Source: Symsagittifera roscoffensis
Lineage: Eukaryota > Xenacoelomorpha > Acoela > Convolutidae
Length of the DNA: 64,000 nt
Assembly (NCBI RefSeq): GCF_963678635.1
Contig: NC_087069.1
Span: 54,480,928-54,544,927, forward strand
Direction of reading: 5' to 3'
In this document: one piece after another, positions 19,814 to 30,138 of the stretch
Numbering within the stretch: position 1 is the stretch's first letter
Layout: each line of letters begins with the position of its first letter
The notes under the pieces: generated by a model
What the model was told of the DNA's origin: nothing
Databases searched by the model: none
What the model saw: only the letters and a program-made list of their open reading frames with translations
Made by a program: the position numbers and the translations under genes

Positions 19814-21500
19814 TTAAAGCTGTTTTTGAAATTCGACTTTCTTTAATATTTTAGATTGTGGAATGAATATTTTATAGTTTTTACGTGGTTGATTTCTAAG
19901 TCGTGATGACTCTCTATGTTCTGATTTGTCGATTTGCTCTTGGGGTATTACTTTTTCTATCATTTTTCTGTTTTTTCTTTCTTTTTGAGATGTATTTTGA
20001 TCTAGCTTTTTTGTAATGTTTTTTGTTGTAGTTAATTTTGTATTTTGGTTTTCGAGGTGAATGTCATTTTGTTCCTTTGTTGTGTTTTCCATATGTAGGT
20101 TACTTTGAATAACTTTTAATCCTGTAAAAGAATATAATTGAGTTAGTTCGCGCAGTGCGTATTCTTTTGGGTAATAAGGAAATAGGTTATTTCGATGTTG
20201 AACAATTTCTTTTTGTTCTGAGTCGGTGATTTTATATGTGACATCAGTGGGTTTTGCAATTATTTGGTATGGTCCCTTACGAAGGGGTTGTAATTTTTTA
20301 GAAATTCCTTTTCGATTGTTGAAATTGGGTATTAAAACAAATGTTCCAATTTTTAAATCGGAGGCTGGTGTAAAGCGTGAATTTATTTGTTCATTAAGGT
20401 TTTGCCTTTGTAACAACGTTTTTGTTACTTTTTGGTAAATTTCATTGTGTTTTTTATCTCTGTGTAAAATCCATTCGGTGTGTGTACCGGAGGCTAATTT
20501 AAGAATTTGTGGGTGATGAAAATGATCTTCATTGTGTGTGTGTAAAGGTAGATTATAACAAATTGAATCTTTATTCGGTTGACAATAACCGTGTGCATTT
20601 TTATGTGAGTTTGCTGTAAACATAATGGGTTTGCGTGGCTTTTGATTAAAAACCATTTCATATGGTGACATTCCTAGAGTTGTCGTGATTTGTGAATTAT
20701 ATGCTAAGGGAAATAGTTTTACATCTGCTGACCATTCGGTGTATCTTGTATCATTTCCATTGATGATACATCTAAGATATTCTTGTAGTGAACGGTTCAT
20801 ACCTTCGACTAGGCCGTTTGTCCAAGGTGCGTGAGATGTACGTGGTTTGTGTTTGATGTTATATAAATGACATAGTGTGATGATTTCATTATTTTTGAAT
20901 TCTGTACCGTTGTCTGTAACTAAAATTTCTGGTAGTCCGACTTTGGCTATCCAGTGTTCATAAAGTGTTGTGTAAGCATAATAAGCGTTACAATGTGGTA
21001 CTGGGTTAAATGCTACATAATGTGTAAATGCGTCAACAATTACCATAATGTAGGAGTTTCCTTCGGATGAGGGTGAAATTGGTCCTTTTGTATCAAATGA
21101 AATACGGTGGTTAAAGTACAAACTTTGTCCTTTAAAATCTTGTTTTTGTGCTATTTGTTTTTGATTTGGATAAGGTTTATTTAGCTGACATACTATAAAA
21201 TCCTTGCATAGTACTTTTATCCAAATTGGTGCATTTGGAAAATAAAAATTTTGTATGAAATTTGAATATGTTTTTTCTGATCCAGAATCATACTTAAAGG
21301 TAGACAGGGAACTGTAGATTCATTTAATTGGTATTCTAGAAGGTCTGTGTTTTCATTAATTGTTGTATTATTAAATTTTCGAAAATATCGGAGGAGTGTT
21401 TTATTTCCTAAAATAGTTGTATCTGCCTTGACGGGTTTAGTTTTATATTTGTGCCATGATTTTAGTTGTCTAATTACTGGGTCAAGATTTTGATATTGTT
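19814..21500 (-). pseudogene. Integrase region, copy 1
   Basis: The catalytic core has D (SFDTKGP), D (VTDNGTEF) and E (NGLVEGMN), with 35 residues between the second D and the E, as in retroviral/Ty3 integrases. A GPY/F motif (LRKGPYQII) follows, then a basic C-terminal tail ending FQKQL. The N-terminal HHCC zinc finger is damaged. A deletion of about 46 nt near 21277 removes the His part, and one Cys of the CxxC reads Phe (CKDFIVC versus CNDCLIC in copy 2). The core-to-C-terminus frame (19814-21121) is itself uninterrupted. Confidence 0.9.
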
Positions 21501-21700
21501 TCAAGGTTGGAATTGTAATTTTTTCTGTTGGAGGGAGAAAAATGTTTTCAATTTCTAATTTAGATAAAGGAATTGTATCAAGTGGGTCATGTAGGTCAAA
21601 AACTTGATTTATTGTGTATTTTGAATCGTTTGTTTGTGGTCCTGATAAACTTATTTTATCTGTTAGATTTTTTTTTTCAATTAATGGAAAAAGGTCTTTT

Positions 21701-22402
21701 TTATGTGAGTGTTGTTTTACTTTTTTGTTGGGTGTTATTTTTCATCCATTGTGAATATGGAATTGGTTTAAAAGTTGATGATCCAAATAGATCAACTTCG
21801 TAGTGGTTATTTTGGCAATCTAAATAGAGTGGAAAGTGTTGTAGATTATTTATCTGTGATTGTTGAACGTCAGTTTTAACTGCATATTTGCATTCTAGTC
21901 GGGGTGATGTTTCGTTTTCTGCAAGGTAGAATTTTATATTTTTGGGTATTTCAACTGTAGTTTTACGTGTAAGTAATTCAGGTGGTGTATTTCGACTTAA
22001 GGTGTCTGGTAAAGCAAGATTTTTTCCTGCGGTCCAAACTATATGTAAGTTTGGGAATTTCATTAAAATTAGCTGTAATCTATAACCTCGGTGATTTGGA
22101 TTAGATTTTTGTGTAAAAAGAAAAATGATTGGCTTGTGATCTGTAAATAGAACTGTTGGATGTTTTGATCCAAGTATCAGAAATTCATATTCTGTTAGTG
22201 TATATATTATGGCTGTACATTCTCTCATTAGAGTTGAGAGTCGTAGCTCTGCTTGAGTAAATAATCGAGAATTTGCTGATATAAGGTTCATTTTGTTTGT
22301 ACCATTGTGTGATTGTAATAATGCTGCGCCGATGCCAAAATTTGAAGCATCGCACATGGCATAAAATGGTTGATTTGGATCTGGAATTGTATTCGAAATT
22401 TG
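21701..22402 (-). pseudogene. RNase H and connection, copy 1
   Basis: The RNase H core has the expected acidic residues: D in CDASNFGIGAAL, E in MRECTAIIY and D in FTDHKPI. The tract KNLALPDTLSR is typical of the end of Ty3/gypsy RNase H. A TAA at 22403-22405 separates it from RT; copy 2 has GAA there. A frame change near 21720 ends the frame early at 21701. Confidence 0.9.
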
Positions 22403-23359
22403 TTAAGTTAAAAGTTTTTTAATTTCTTTAAATCGTGTTTGATGTTCTGTATTCCATTCAAAATTATTTTGTGTTCTAAGTATATTATAGAATGGTCTTA
22501 GGTATAATTGCATTTTATAGACATATTTGCTTAAAAAATTCAATATTCCAAGGAATTCTTGGATTTTCTTTTTATTTGTTGGTAGTTGGAGCTTCTGAAT
22601 AGCATCAATGCGTGATTTTAATGGAGTGATTGTTTTTCTTTCTATATTATTTCCTAAGAATTTAACTCGTGTTAAAAAGAAGTGTGATTTATCGGGAGCG
22701 GCCTTCAAATTTTCATTTTGAAGTATTTTGTGATAGTGTTCCAAAACATTGAACATTTCTTCTCTTGTTTGTGATTGCATAAAAACATCGTCTAAATAGG
22801 TGATTGCGTTTTTCTTGAGTATTAGTGGTCTAAAAATTTTGCTCATAAAAGCTGAAAATGCTGCTGGTCCTATGGATATTCCATAGAATAGGCGGTTGAA
22901 TTCATATTGCTGATTTCCAATAACAAATTGTGTTAAGCGTCGCGATTGTTCATCTAGTGGCATTTGATTGTATGCACTATTCATATCTGCGGTTGTAAAG
23001 TATTTTCCGTTTATTTTTGTTAAAATAACTTGTATTGGTTCAATAGGCCAATTGCATTTTGATTCGTCTATTAGTGAATTGAGGTATCTAGCGTCTAGAA
23101 CTATTTTTAATGATTCTCCTTTTGCTAGGATGATAACAGGGTTGATAATTGTGTTACCTTTTGGTTGTTCTTCTTTATTTACCGGTGATATAATGTTGTA
23201 TTGTTCTAAAATATCGAGTAATCTGTTTACTTTATCGTGTAAGTGAATTGGTACTTTACTTGCTCTTTGTTTTTTGAAAACTGCGTCTGGTTTTAATGGA
23301 AGATGTAGTGATGAGCTGATTTTGCCAACATCAATTTTGGATGTTGCATAGACTGATGA
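22403..23359 (-). pseudogene. Reverse transcriptase, copy 1
   Basis: Contains the ordered RT blocks: LDARYLN, a WPIEPI region, ADMNSAYNQMPL, FNRLFYGISIGPAAF, the catalytic TYLDDVF (YLDD at 22787-22798), KSHFFLTRVKFLG and FLGILNFLSKYV. Length and order match Ty3/gypsy RT. It is bounded by private stops at 23360-23362 and 22403-22405. Between them the frame is open. In copy 2 the catalytic motif reads YFDD (43096-43107). Confidence 0.95.
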
Positions 23360-24643
23360 TTATTTTATTAGCTGTTTGGCTAATCTATCAAATTCGTCTT
23401 GTGCTATTTGTGAATGTTGGAAGTTAAACATTGTTGAAAATTTCTGTTGATTCTCTGTGTAGTTACTTATGTTGAATGTAGGTTTGAAATATGGGATTTT
23501 TGTGAAATAATCCGTATTTCTTTTTTCGTTACTTATTATATTATTTATAGATAATTCTTCATTAAGAATTGTGGATTGACAAATGTCTAATAATTGGAGT
23601 ATATTATTTACGCGATATGCTTTTTCGTGTTTTGGTGATATTGTAGCGTTGGTTTCGCAATAGCCTAAAAGTCCTAAAGTTAGTGTTACTTGGTAAGGTG
23701 TATTGTTGTATACATGTAAGGAAATAATATCTGAATTCGAGTTTTTCAAATATTTTATGGATGAGATTGTGATTTTGAAAAACTTATGGATAGGTTTGAA
23801 TTCAAAATCTGACATATAAAATTGTTGTTTGTTTTGTTTTTTGTCAAATTGGTGAACTTGATTTATTGAAAAATTATATATGTTTCCTGATAGTGGTTTC
23901 AGGTGTTTTCTTTGTTGGTTATATATTGGATAAAATTTTGAAAAGAATGGTGGTTGTTTATTTAATCTTTGAAAAAATGTTAGGGATGTATCTTTTGTTT
24001 TTGTGTATTTATCTTTGATTAGTAATTTACTATTCAAGATGTTGATTGTTGGTATGTAATTAGAGATAAATGGTATTCCAATGATATTGTGTTTAATATC
24101 AGTGATATGGAATATTTGTTTAAATGGTTTATTTAAAATTTTATTTTGTTCTATTGTTCTTGTGGGGAGAAGAAATAATTGAATTTTTCCGTAGTTTACC
24201 AACGTTGATCCTTGTGCTGTTGCTAGCTTACGTGAAGTTTCAAGAGGTGTTAGTTTTGGGTGTAAGGTTTTTATCTCATTCCATGTGGGAATGTTTATTA
24301 TGTTTGATTCTGCTCCTGAATCAATTAAAAAATCAATTTCAAGATCTGGTGGTTGAAATTCTTTGTTTCTTGGACTTTCTAAAAAAATTGGTATTGTCCA
24401 AATTTTTTCTTTAGGTTGTTTTTTTTTTATATTTTGATAGATGTGGTTTGTATTCAAGCATTTTATTTTGTCATTTTCAGTGGATTGATTTGTTTTGTTT
24501 TCGTTAGTTTCTTGTGTCGTTTGTGTGGAATGGATGGGTTCAATATAATAATTTTGAAGGAGTTCTAATTGGTTTTCATATATATGTGATGAAAAAAGTT
24601 GTTCATATATAATAGGTTCATAGTCATTTTCGACTGCTATCAT
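23360..24643 (-). pseudogene. Aspartic protease and linker, copy 1
   Basis: Retropepsin motif FLIDSGAESNII (catalytic D at about 24320-24322), followed by a loop region and IIGIPFISNY, the conserved C-terminal protease motif. Another 200 residues link to RT. ATG 24643 is internal; the frame is continuous upstream with the nucleocapsid tail. It ends at TAA 23360-23362, where copy 2 has a sense codon (TAT). Confidence 0.9.
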
Positions 24644-25789
24644 ATTGATGGAGATAGTGTTTTCTGTATCACTTTCTGAATCTGATGATCCACAGTTTAT
24701 TTGATTTAGTTGTAGTGTATCATCTACTGTGTCATCAATACCTGGGGGGTCTGATGTTGTTTCTGGATTTGATTGTACTTGATTAATATGTCTTTGATGT
24801 TTAGGTGTACTGCTTCTGTGGCGATTGTTAGAATTATTATAATGATTGTTATTCCTGTGTGGTGATTGGGAATAATTTCTATAACGATTATTATAACTTG
24901 AATGTCGATTTTGTGAATTGTTTCGTGATCTGTTTTGATAATTATCGTTTGATCTGTTATATGAGTTATTCCTTGATCGATTGTTCGGGTAATTCTGATT
25001 TCGGTTGTTTGAGTAACTTCTATTTCGATTATTGGAGTAGTTTCTATTTCTATTATATGATGAGTTTCGTGACTGATTGTTTGGATAGTATTTATTCCTT
25101 GATTGGGAATTAGATCTAGAAACAAATTGTGTTGTATTTGAATTGGATCTGGAGTAGTTATTTCGAGTATTTGGTCTATTGTAATAATTTTGTGACGAAT
25201 TTTGTGTATGTCTTCGTTCTGGCGATCTTCCTCTATAACTTGAGTTGTATGGTGATTGAGTTCTTGTGTAATTGGCATTGTTCGGGAGTGGTTTTCCTTA
25301 ACTGTTGTTGCTGTATACATTTTTGTTCGATAGATTTTGATCTTTTTTCATGTATTGATAGAATGATTTATTTGATTCTTTATATTTTTGAGGTTTGTTT
25401 TGATTGTCTTGCTGTTTTTGTCTACATTCAGAAATGCTATGTCCGTATCGTCGGCAATAATTACACCATTTTTTGAAAGATGGTTTGCCTTTAAAATTTG
25501 GGTGTTTTTCATAAATATTGAGTATTTCAGTGAGTTTTTCAACGAGGTCTGTATCTGATTCCTGTATATTGTTGATATTTGTGGAATTTGTTTCAATTCG
25601 GTTAACATATTGTAATTTCAGATTTTCTGTTTCTTCAAGTTTCATTGTGATTTCCGCTTGTTCTAGTTTGTCTACTAGTTTTCGAAAGTCTAAATCGGGT
25701 TCTCGAATTGAGGAGGGATGGGATGCTCTCTTTTTTATTGCTATTTTCCTTAATTGCGGTGTTAAGGTCATCATTAATATTTCTGTCAT
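24644..25789 (-). pseudogene. Nucleocapsid: CCHC knuckle and R/N/S/Y-rich tail, copy 1
   Basis: A single zinc knuckle, CNYCRRYGHSISEC (C-x2-C-x4-H-x4-C), lies at 25424-25465. After one TAA (25298-25300) the same frame continues open as a long low-complexity tail. The tail is rich in R, N, S, Y and Q (repeats such as YSNNRN, RSRNNS), ends in an acidic stretch (DSESDTEN) and runs straight into the protease. The tail would bind nucleic acid. The TAA could be a readthrough stop, but copy 2 has a deletion here and cannot decide. The overlapping 198-codon frame at 24724-25320 is an artefact of the AAY-rich repeat. Confidence 0.8.
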
Positions 25790-26860
25790 TTTTGTGTTTT
25801 ATAGTCGTGTGTATTTAATGAATATGCTTTTCGAACTAGTGTTTCGATGCGTACTGCTAATTGTTTGATGGTTTCATTTGGTAATCTGCGAATTTCATTA
25901 CATAAAACTCTTTGCTGTTGTTTGTTTCGTTCGGAGTCAAACATTTTTGAAAATTCTTGTGTAAATTTTTCCAATTTGATTTTATTTCTATAGGCAATAC
26001 TGAAAACCATTTTTGAGCGGCGCCGTCTAAGGTTGTCTGTATCAACGCTGTGCGTCGATGTATCTAGTTTTGATGTAGTGGCGTATTAATTGGTTCAGGT
26101 CCTATATTTAAAATTAAATTTGCTGTTACTGCATTTAAATAATCTTCTACAGAATATTCAGGGTCTGTTCCTTTAAATACCATTAAAGGTTTGTTTGATG
26201 TTATTGATGATCCACCCATAAGGTATGGATTCATTGTCATTTGTAATGATTCTGCTGCATTTGGCATTTGTGAAAAATTTGAAAGTTGATTTCTTGTTAT
26301 TTCGTGTTGTTGAAGATAATATGGAAGTGGTATTTCATTTTGCATTTGTGTTGGTTGATACGAGTGTGTAATCATTGGGTTTTGTGGCTGAGTTGGTTGA
26401 AAAGATTGTGTATTATTTGGGTTTTGCATTTGTATTGGTTGTTGATTTTGTGTATCTATCTGGTGTGGAGAAAAAAACCTATGATATGTATGTGGTTTCT
26501 GTATTCCTTGTCCACGATATTCTTGGGTATATGGTGCAAATATATCTGGTTGTGAATGATCATCATCAGAGGATAAGTAATCCGTTTGATGAGGTACTTG
26601 TTTTTCATTTTTGTTCTGTTGAAAGAATTGGTAATTTCCTGTGGAGGATGTGAATTAGTTTGAAAATTTACTGAATTGGTTGTTGCCATTGGATTATTCC
26701 AATATCGAGATCTTATCTGATTGTTATTATTTTTTCGTGGGGAATAGTTTGTTTTTGATGGATGTGTGTAATTATAATTGTGTTCTGCAAAATTGTTCCT
26801 TGTGAACGTTCTGCGTGTTTTTGACGGTATTGTCATGGGTCTATATGTTTGATAATCCAT
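25790..26860 (-). pseudogene. Gag capsid region, copy 1
   Basis: Q/P/N-rich segments (SFQPTQPQNP, EIPLPYYLQQH) precede a capsid-like core. In that core FKGTDPEYSVEDYLNAVTAN, TTLDGAAQKWF and LPNETIKQLAVRIETLVRKA match the usual retrotransposon Gag pattern. TAG at 26061-26063 is private (copy 2 reads TTG). Frame changes near 26.43-26.7 kb, near 25.94 kb and at about 25.79 kb break the frame. Confidence 0.75.
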
Positions 26861-27985
26861 TTGTGAATATTTTGGAGCAACCGAAGGTTTAACGGTTGAT
26901 TGTAAGGTTACCTGTGCTAGCGAAGTGTTTGTATTTCTTGGTGTTGTTAAATTTGGACGTATCGGTGAAATACTTTGTTGTGTAGTTGTTGTTGTTTGGA
27001 CGATTTCTTCATTTATGAAGTGTGGTGGTGTCTGAATATCTTGTTGAGTGAGATTCCTAGTTCCATTAAGGTTTTCATTGTGTATGACGGTCGAATTTAA
27101 ACTGTTATTTCGCGTATCAGGTAGAAATGTAGTTTAGTTTAATGGTGTTGCATCAATGGTTAATGGTACTATTCTTACATAATATCTTGTATAAGATATT
27201 GTACTTATTGCTTGACTTGAGATTGATTGTGGGAAATTTATGAATGCGAAATGAGACCATTCGGGGTCCCAAACGTAGTCTGATTGTTCTGTGATGGCGG
27301 TATCATCGTTTGAATTTTGAGGTCTGAAATTTTTTCTTGCTTGTGAAATTAAATCTATATTATGTGTGAAATAATCTATTATAAACCATGCCAAAGTTTT
27401 TAGTAAGTCATGTTTTGTATGTTGTGAAACTTCATCTTTTGTGAAATTTTCTTTAATTATATTTAGCAATGATGAAATTAATGTGATTTCATGTCGTACC
27501 CTTATGTGTTTAGATGTTTCTGTCGGTGAGACATTTGGGGTTGGGATTTCGTTTTCTAATATTGAGATATAACTATATATTATTGCAAAAACTTCATTGG
27601 TAAAAATGGAGTTTGCTCTTTGTGAGTTATGGTATTGTATGCTTTTTATATATTCTGAGAATACTTTTGAAAATTCTAAATCAAGGTCGTCTGTTTGAAT
27701 TACATATTTGCTGTGATTTGGGTTTGGTGAGCTGAATTCTATGGTGTAGATTCCGTATTGTTGTGTTAAATTACAGATATCTTTCAGATAGTGATCAATA
27801 ATTTGTCTTTTGATTTTTACATCTGGGAACTCTGCTTTACATGGGCTGATTCCGGGTTCAAATAAATTTAGGAGTAAATTCTTGCAAAAATCATGCTGTC
27901 CTCTATTATCGGGTGCATCTACGAGAAAGGGGTAGATATCGTCATCATCTGGACTTTCTTCACCTGGAGTGTGTGTTGAGCTCAT
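26861..27985 (-). pseudogene. Gag N-terminal domain, copy 1
   Basis: ATG 27985 starts 283 open codons (acidic start EESPDDDDIYPFLV; GQHDFCKNLLLNLF; EFPDVKIKRQIIDHYLKD), ending at TAA 27134-27136. The frame then continues open toward the capsid, and copy 2 has a sense codon at that place. So this is the N-terminal part of Gag, not a separate gene. It overlaps ORF1 by 26 nt. The domain is not recognised. A matrix-like role is inferred from position only. Confidence 0.65.
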
Positions 27986-28427
27986 TTTTTTGTTTAATGA
28001 CTGTTAATATGTAATTATCGATGTGTGTAATTGGTTGATTCCAATTATATAAGTGTACTGGTTTGTGTTTATATTGCTTCTTTATTCTTCTTTTTCCTCT
28101 TTTTGATGAATTTGAAGTTGTTTCTGAGTCGGAAAAATATAATTGATCGTGAATGGGACAATTTTTATCTATAGATTCTTTTAATTTATAAAGTTCGTCT
28201 AAATTGCTGGCTTCTGATTCTGAAAATGCGTTTCTGTTTTTGGAAAATCTTTTTCGTGTTATTTGTCTTTGTTTGGTTATTATTTTCCTTTTTAGTGTTT
28301 GTCCTTTTGTTCTAATATATCCAACTGTTTGTGTATGAGGTGTGATTACAAGGTCGTATTTTTTGTTATCTATTTCACAATTGTGTAAAACGATTGTTTG
28401 TTTATTTCCTAGGTTTTTAAATGACAT
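27960..28427 (-). CDS. ORF1, 155-residue basic protein upstream of gag, copy 1
   Basis: ATG 28427 (MSFKNLGNKQTIVLHNCEID). Basic middle (KRKIITKQRQITRKRF), Ser/acidic segment (SESEASNLDEL; SDSETTSNSSKRGKRRIKKQ) and a conserved tail. It ends inside gag with a 26-nt overlap in another frame. Copy 2 has the same ORF with a deletion of about 40 nt that shifts the frame. No family is recognised. Extra ORFs before gag are unusual in Ty3/gypsy elements. The basic composition suggests nucleic acid binding. Confidence 0.6.
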   Translation of the reverse strand: MSFKNLGNKQTIVLHNCEIDNKKYDLVITPHTQTVGYIRTKGQTLKRKIITKQRQITRKRFSKNRNAFSESEASNLDELYKLKESIDKNCPIHDQLYFSDSETTSNSSKRGKRRIKKQYKHKPVHLYNWNQPITHIDNYILTVIKQKNELNTHSR

Positions 28428-29354
28428 AAGGTTTAGGATGACGGATGCAAAAAGTTGTTAAATGATTTCTATTTTCTTAGACTGTTAGTCCTTACGATTT
28501 TTTGGTTAGCTTAACCTGGGTCTATTTGTTCAGGGTTGGAGAGAAAGGTATAACGATTCCGAAGAATGATTTTTTACTTTCTCGTGGCTAGTATAAGCTA
28601 AGGTGTTAACTTGCTTAATCTTGCTTAGGGGTAGTGATTGTGTTCAAGGGTTGGAGAATAGTAAATCGATCCACAAGGTTCAGGTATAATTAGAACGCGA
28701 GTAGTTCGTTAGATACTATTTTAAACTTACTAAGTCTAAGATTTATCCTGGGTCGGGTAAGAGGGGGGATCAAGTGAAGGGTGAATAACCGAAGTTCTTC
28801 ACTGTTTATCCTAATTTGAATGGTTAGTTTTGTTCAAAAATTTCTATTAGTCTTGGGTTTTTAGAAAGGGTTGGATAGTGAATCGACGTTTGAGGTCGTT
28901 AGACACTAGCTAAGTGGGTGGGGGAGAACAAAATTGTTCTTTTTGATCCAAGGATTGGCCTTGATGATCAAGTTTTAAGTTTAATTAAATAGAAAATGAA
29001 TTAAGATCCAAGGATAAGCCTTGATGATCTGATTTTAAAATTAAGTGAATTTAAGTTTAAAATGGTTTAAATTTGTTTAAGAAAAAGATTTAGTGTTTCA
29101 ATGATATTAGTGAGCTTATGAATGCTGTTATGTTTAGGTGATGAAGCTAAAACAACAGGATAATTTATGATTACTAACAGTTTATTGTCATGCTACTAAT
29201 TTTTGTTTTGATTTTCAATAAATATTTTCCAAACATGTTTTATATAATACTGCAGAATTTTAGGAAAACGATCTATGATTTTTTATCAATCGTTTTTGTA
29301 TATTAATAATGTTGTTTAGCGCCTGAAATGATTATGAAGATTGACTTCAAGATT
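28428..29354 (-). other. Leader between ORF0 and ORF1, copy 1
   Basis: About 0.9 kb with no ORF. It contains a 25-bp direct repeat (GATCCAAGGAT, then GCCTTGATGATC) at 28945-28969 and 29005-29029. Two related blocks (GGGTTGGAGAATAGTAAATC and GGGTTGGATAGTGAATCG, each followed by GTTAGA-type sequence) are also present. The same arrangement is in copy 2. Conserved structure suggests a packaging or translation-control leader. Confidence 0.5.
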
Positions 29355-29588
29355 TTATGTTTGCAAATGAAAATCTAAATTCATTGCTAATAAAATTCTA
29401 ACTATAAAAGTTTGTGTTGGCTTTTGCCGTACTATCATATAGCTATTTGGTAAGTTTCTACTTTGTCGTATGTCGTCTCTGGTTCGAGGTCTTCTTCCAA
29501 TTCCGGGTAGTTCTGTTATCGTTCGGAATATTGGCTCTGATCTATTGAGTCGTAGAGACATTTCGATTAAATTATCGTCGTATAACAT
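29355..29588 (-). CDS. ORF0, 77-residue leader ORF, copy 1
   Basis: ATG 29588, 77 codons (MLYDDNLIEMSLRLNRSEPI; GIGRRPRTRDDIRQ). Copy 2 has the same length (49520-49753) with about six substitutions by eye. The frame is open further upstream without ATG, through the PBS. The opposite strand is also open here, so coding is likely but not proven. Function unknown. As the first ORF after the PBS it could be an upstream regulatory ORF. Confidence 0.45.
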   Translation of the reverse strand: MLYDDNLIEMSLRLNRSEPIFRTITELPGIGRRPRTRDDIRQSRNLPNSYMIVRQKPTQTFIVRILLAMNLDFHLQT

Positions 29589-29655
29589 TTTTAAAACGTT
29601 TTGTCTAAATTCTAATCTATTTTTGGTTAATTCTAAGCTATTAAGGTCTTGTTCG

Positions 29656-29673
29656 AGACTTATGGTCGCACCA
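29656..29673 (-). other. Primer-binding site candidate, copy 1
   Basis: TGGTGCGACCATAAGTCT starts two bases inside the 5' LTR in element sense, the usual position and TGG start for a tRNA 3' end. It is identical in copy 2 (49821-49838). The tRNA species was not identified. Confidence 0.65.
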
Positions 29674-29675
29674 GA

Positions 29676-30088
29676 TGAGTTAGGTCCGATGTGGTGGTTA
29701 ACTCATAGAGTAATTTCGGATAGGGTACACCGTCTGCTCGTCACGCTATCTTATTTTCGGCCGGATAGATTCGTGCAACTTCTTAGTCTAATACCGATCC
29801 TAATCTTACTCTTATACCATCTAGTCTCAGGTTGTTTAACTAGTCTCTGCTAGGCTCAATAGATCTAGGGTATACTGGTTTATTGCGGCTGCTGAAGTCT
29901 TCTTGGAGAGTCAACTAATTTCTAAGTTAAATTCAAATCTCTCTGGTGCTGAAATTACAAGTAATTTCAGCACTTACAAATAAGTGGGTTGTTAGTTAGA
30001 TGGATCATGATTGGTTAATATTAAATACTTTACAGTGGTAAAATATCTAATTTATCCAATCATAAAATGTAGTTTAGATCAGGTTCCA
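29676..30088 (-). repeat. 5' LTR, copy 1
   Basis: 413 bp, one difference from the 3' LTR by eye. It carries the 13-bp-arm hairpin and the AATAAA signal. Confidence 0.95.
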
Positions 30089-30092
30089 ATAG
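30089..30092. repeat. Target-site duplication ATAG (right, copy 1)
   Basis: Matches 11239-11242. In the host sense the AG of ATAG may itself be a 3' splice site. Confidence 0.85.
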
Positions 30093-30138
30093 TTTTGGGC
30101 AAATTCGTCTGCCCGAGATGGCAGGGATGACATCAGAG
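30093..30138 (+). CDS. Host gene 3 exon interrupted at its 5' edge by copy 1
   Basis: Joining 11238-11242 (CATAG) to 30093 restores the empty site. After the acceptor CAAGCTTTTAG the frame reads HSFGQIRLPEMAGMTSE to a GAG|GTATAT donor, phase 0 to 0. Alternatively the original acceptor was CATAG itself and the exon starts at 30093. Either way the retroelement landed within 5 bp of a 3' splice site. The domain is not recognised. Confidence 0.45.

Larger units (their letters stand above)
19814..27985 (-). pseudogene. gag-pol: gag-pro-pol polyprotein frame, copy 1
   Basis: All domains from Gag N-terminus to integrase lie in one reading frame (27985, 26860, 25789, 24643, 22984, 22357 and 21121 share phase). 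The parent would be about 2,720 codons without a programmed frameshift between gag and pol. Breaks seen here: stops at 27134, 26061, 25298, 23360 and 22403; frame changes in the capsid and near 21720; a deletion near 21277. Most stops are sense codons in copy 2, so they are private decay. Domain details are in the separate entries. Confidence 0.85.
11243..30088 (-). mobile_element. Giant env-bearing Ty3/gypsy LTR retroelement, copy 1
   Basis: An 18,846-bp provirus-like element with 413-bp LTRs, 4-bp target duplication, a PBS two bases inside the 5' LTR, gag-pro-pol with DDE integrase and GPY/F motif, and five further ORFs downstream including an envelope-like gene. Family assignment rests on the PR-RT-RH-IN order and the YLDD and GPY motifs. 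Typical elements of this superfamily are about 5-9 kb, so this one is roughly twice that. LTR divergence is one substitution by eye, so insertion is recent. Gag-pol, env and ORF E nevertheless carry stops and frameshifts, so it is not autonomous as sequenced. It lies antisense to a host gene. Confidence 0.95.

Noticed and set aside
24724-25320. 198-codon Ile/Thr/His-rich frame
   Set aside because: It is the out-of-phase reading of the R/N/S/Y-rich nucleocapsid tail, whose true frame is continuous with the zinc knuckle and the protease.
29470-29853. Plus-strand 127-codon frame across ORF0, PBS and 5' LTR, also open at 49635-50015
   Set aside because: It runs through the PBS and LTR on the antisense strand and mirrors the sense conservation. 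No start context or domain supports it.
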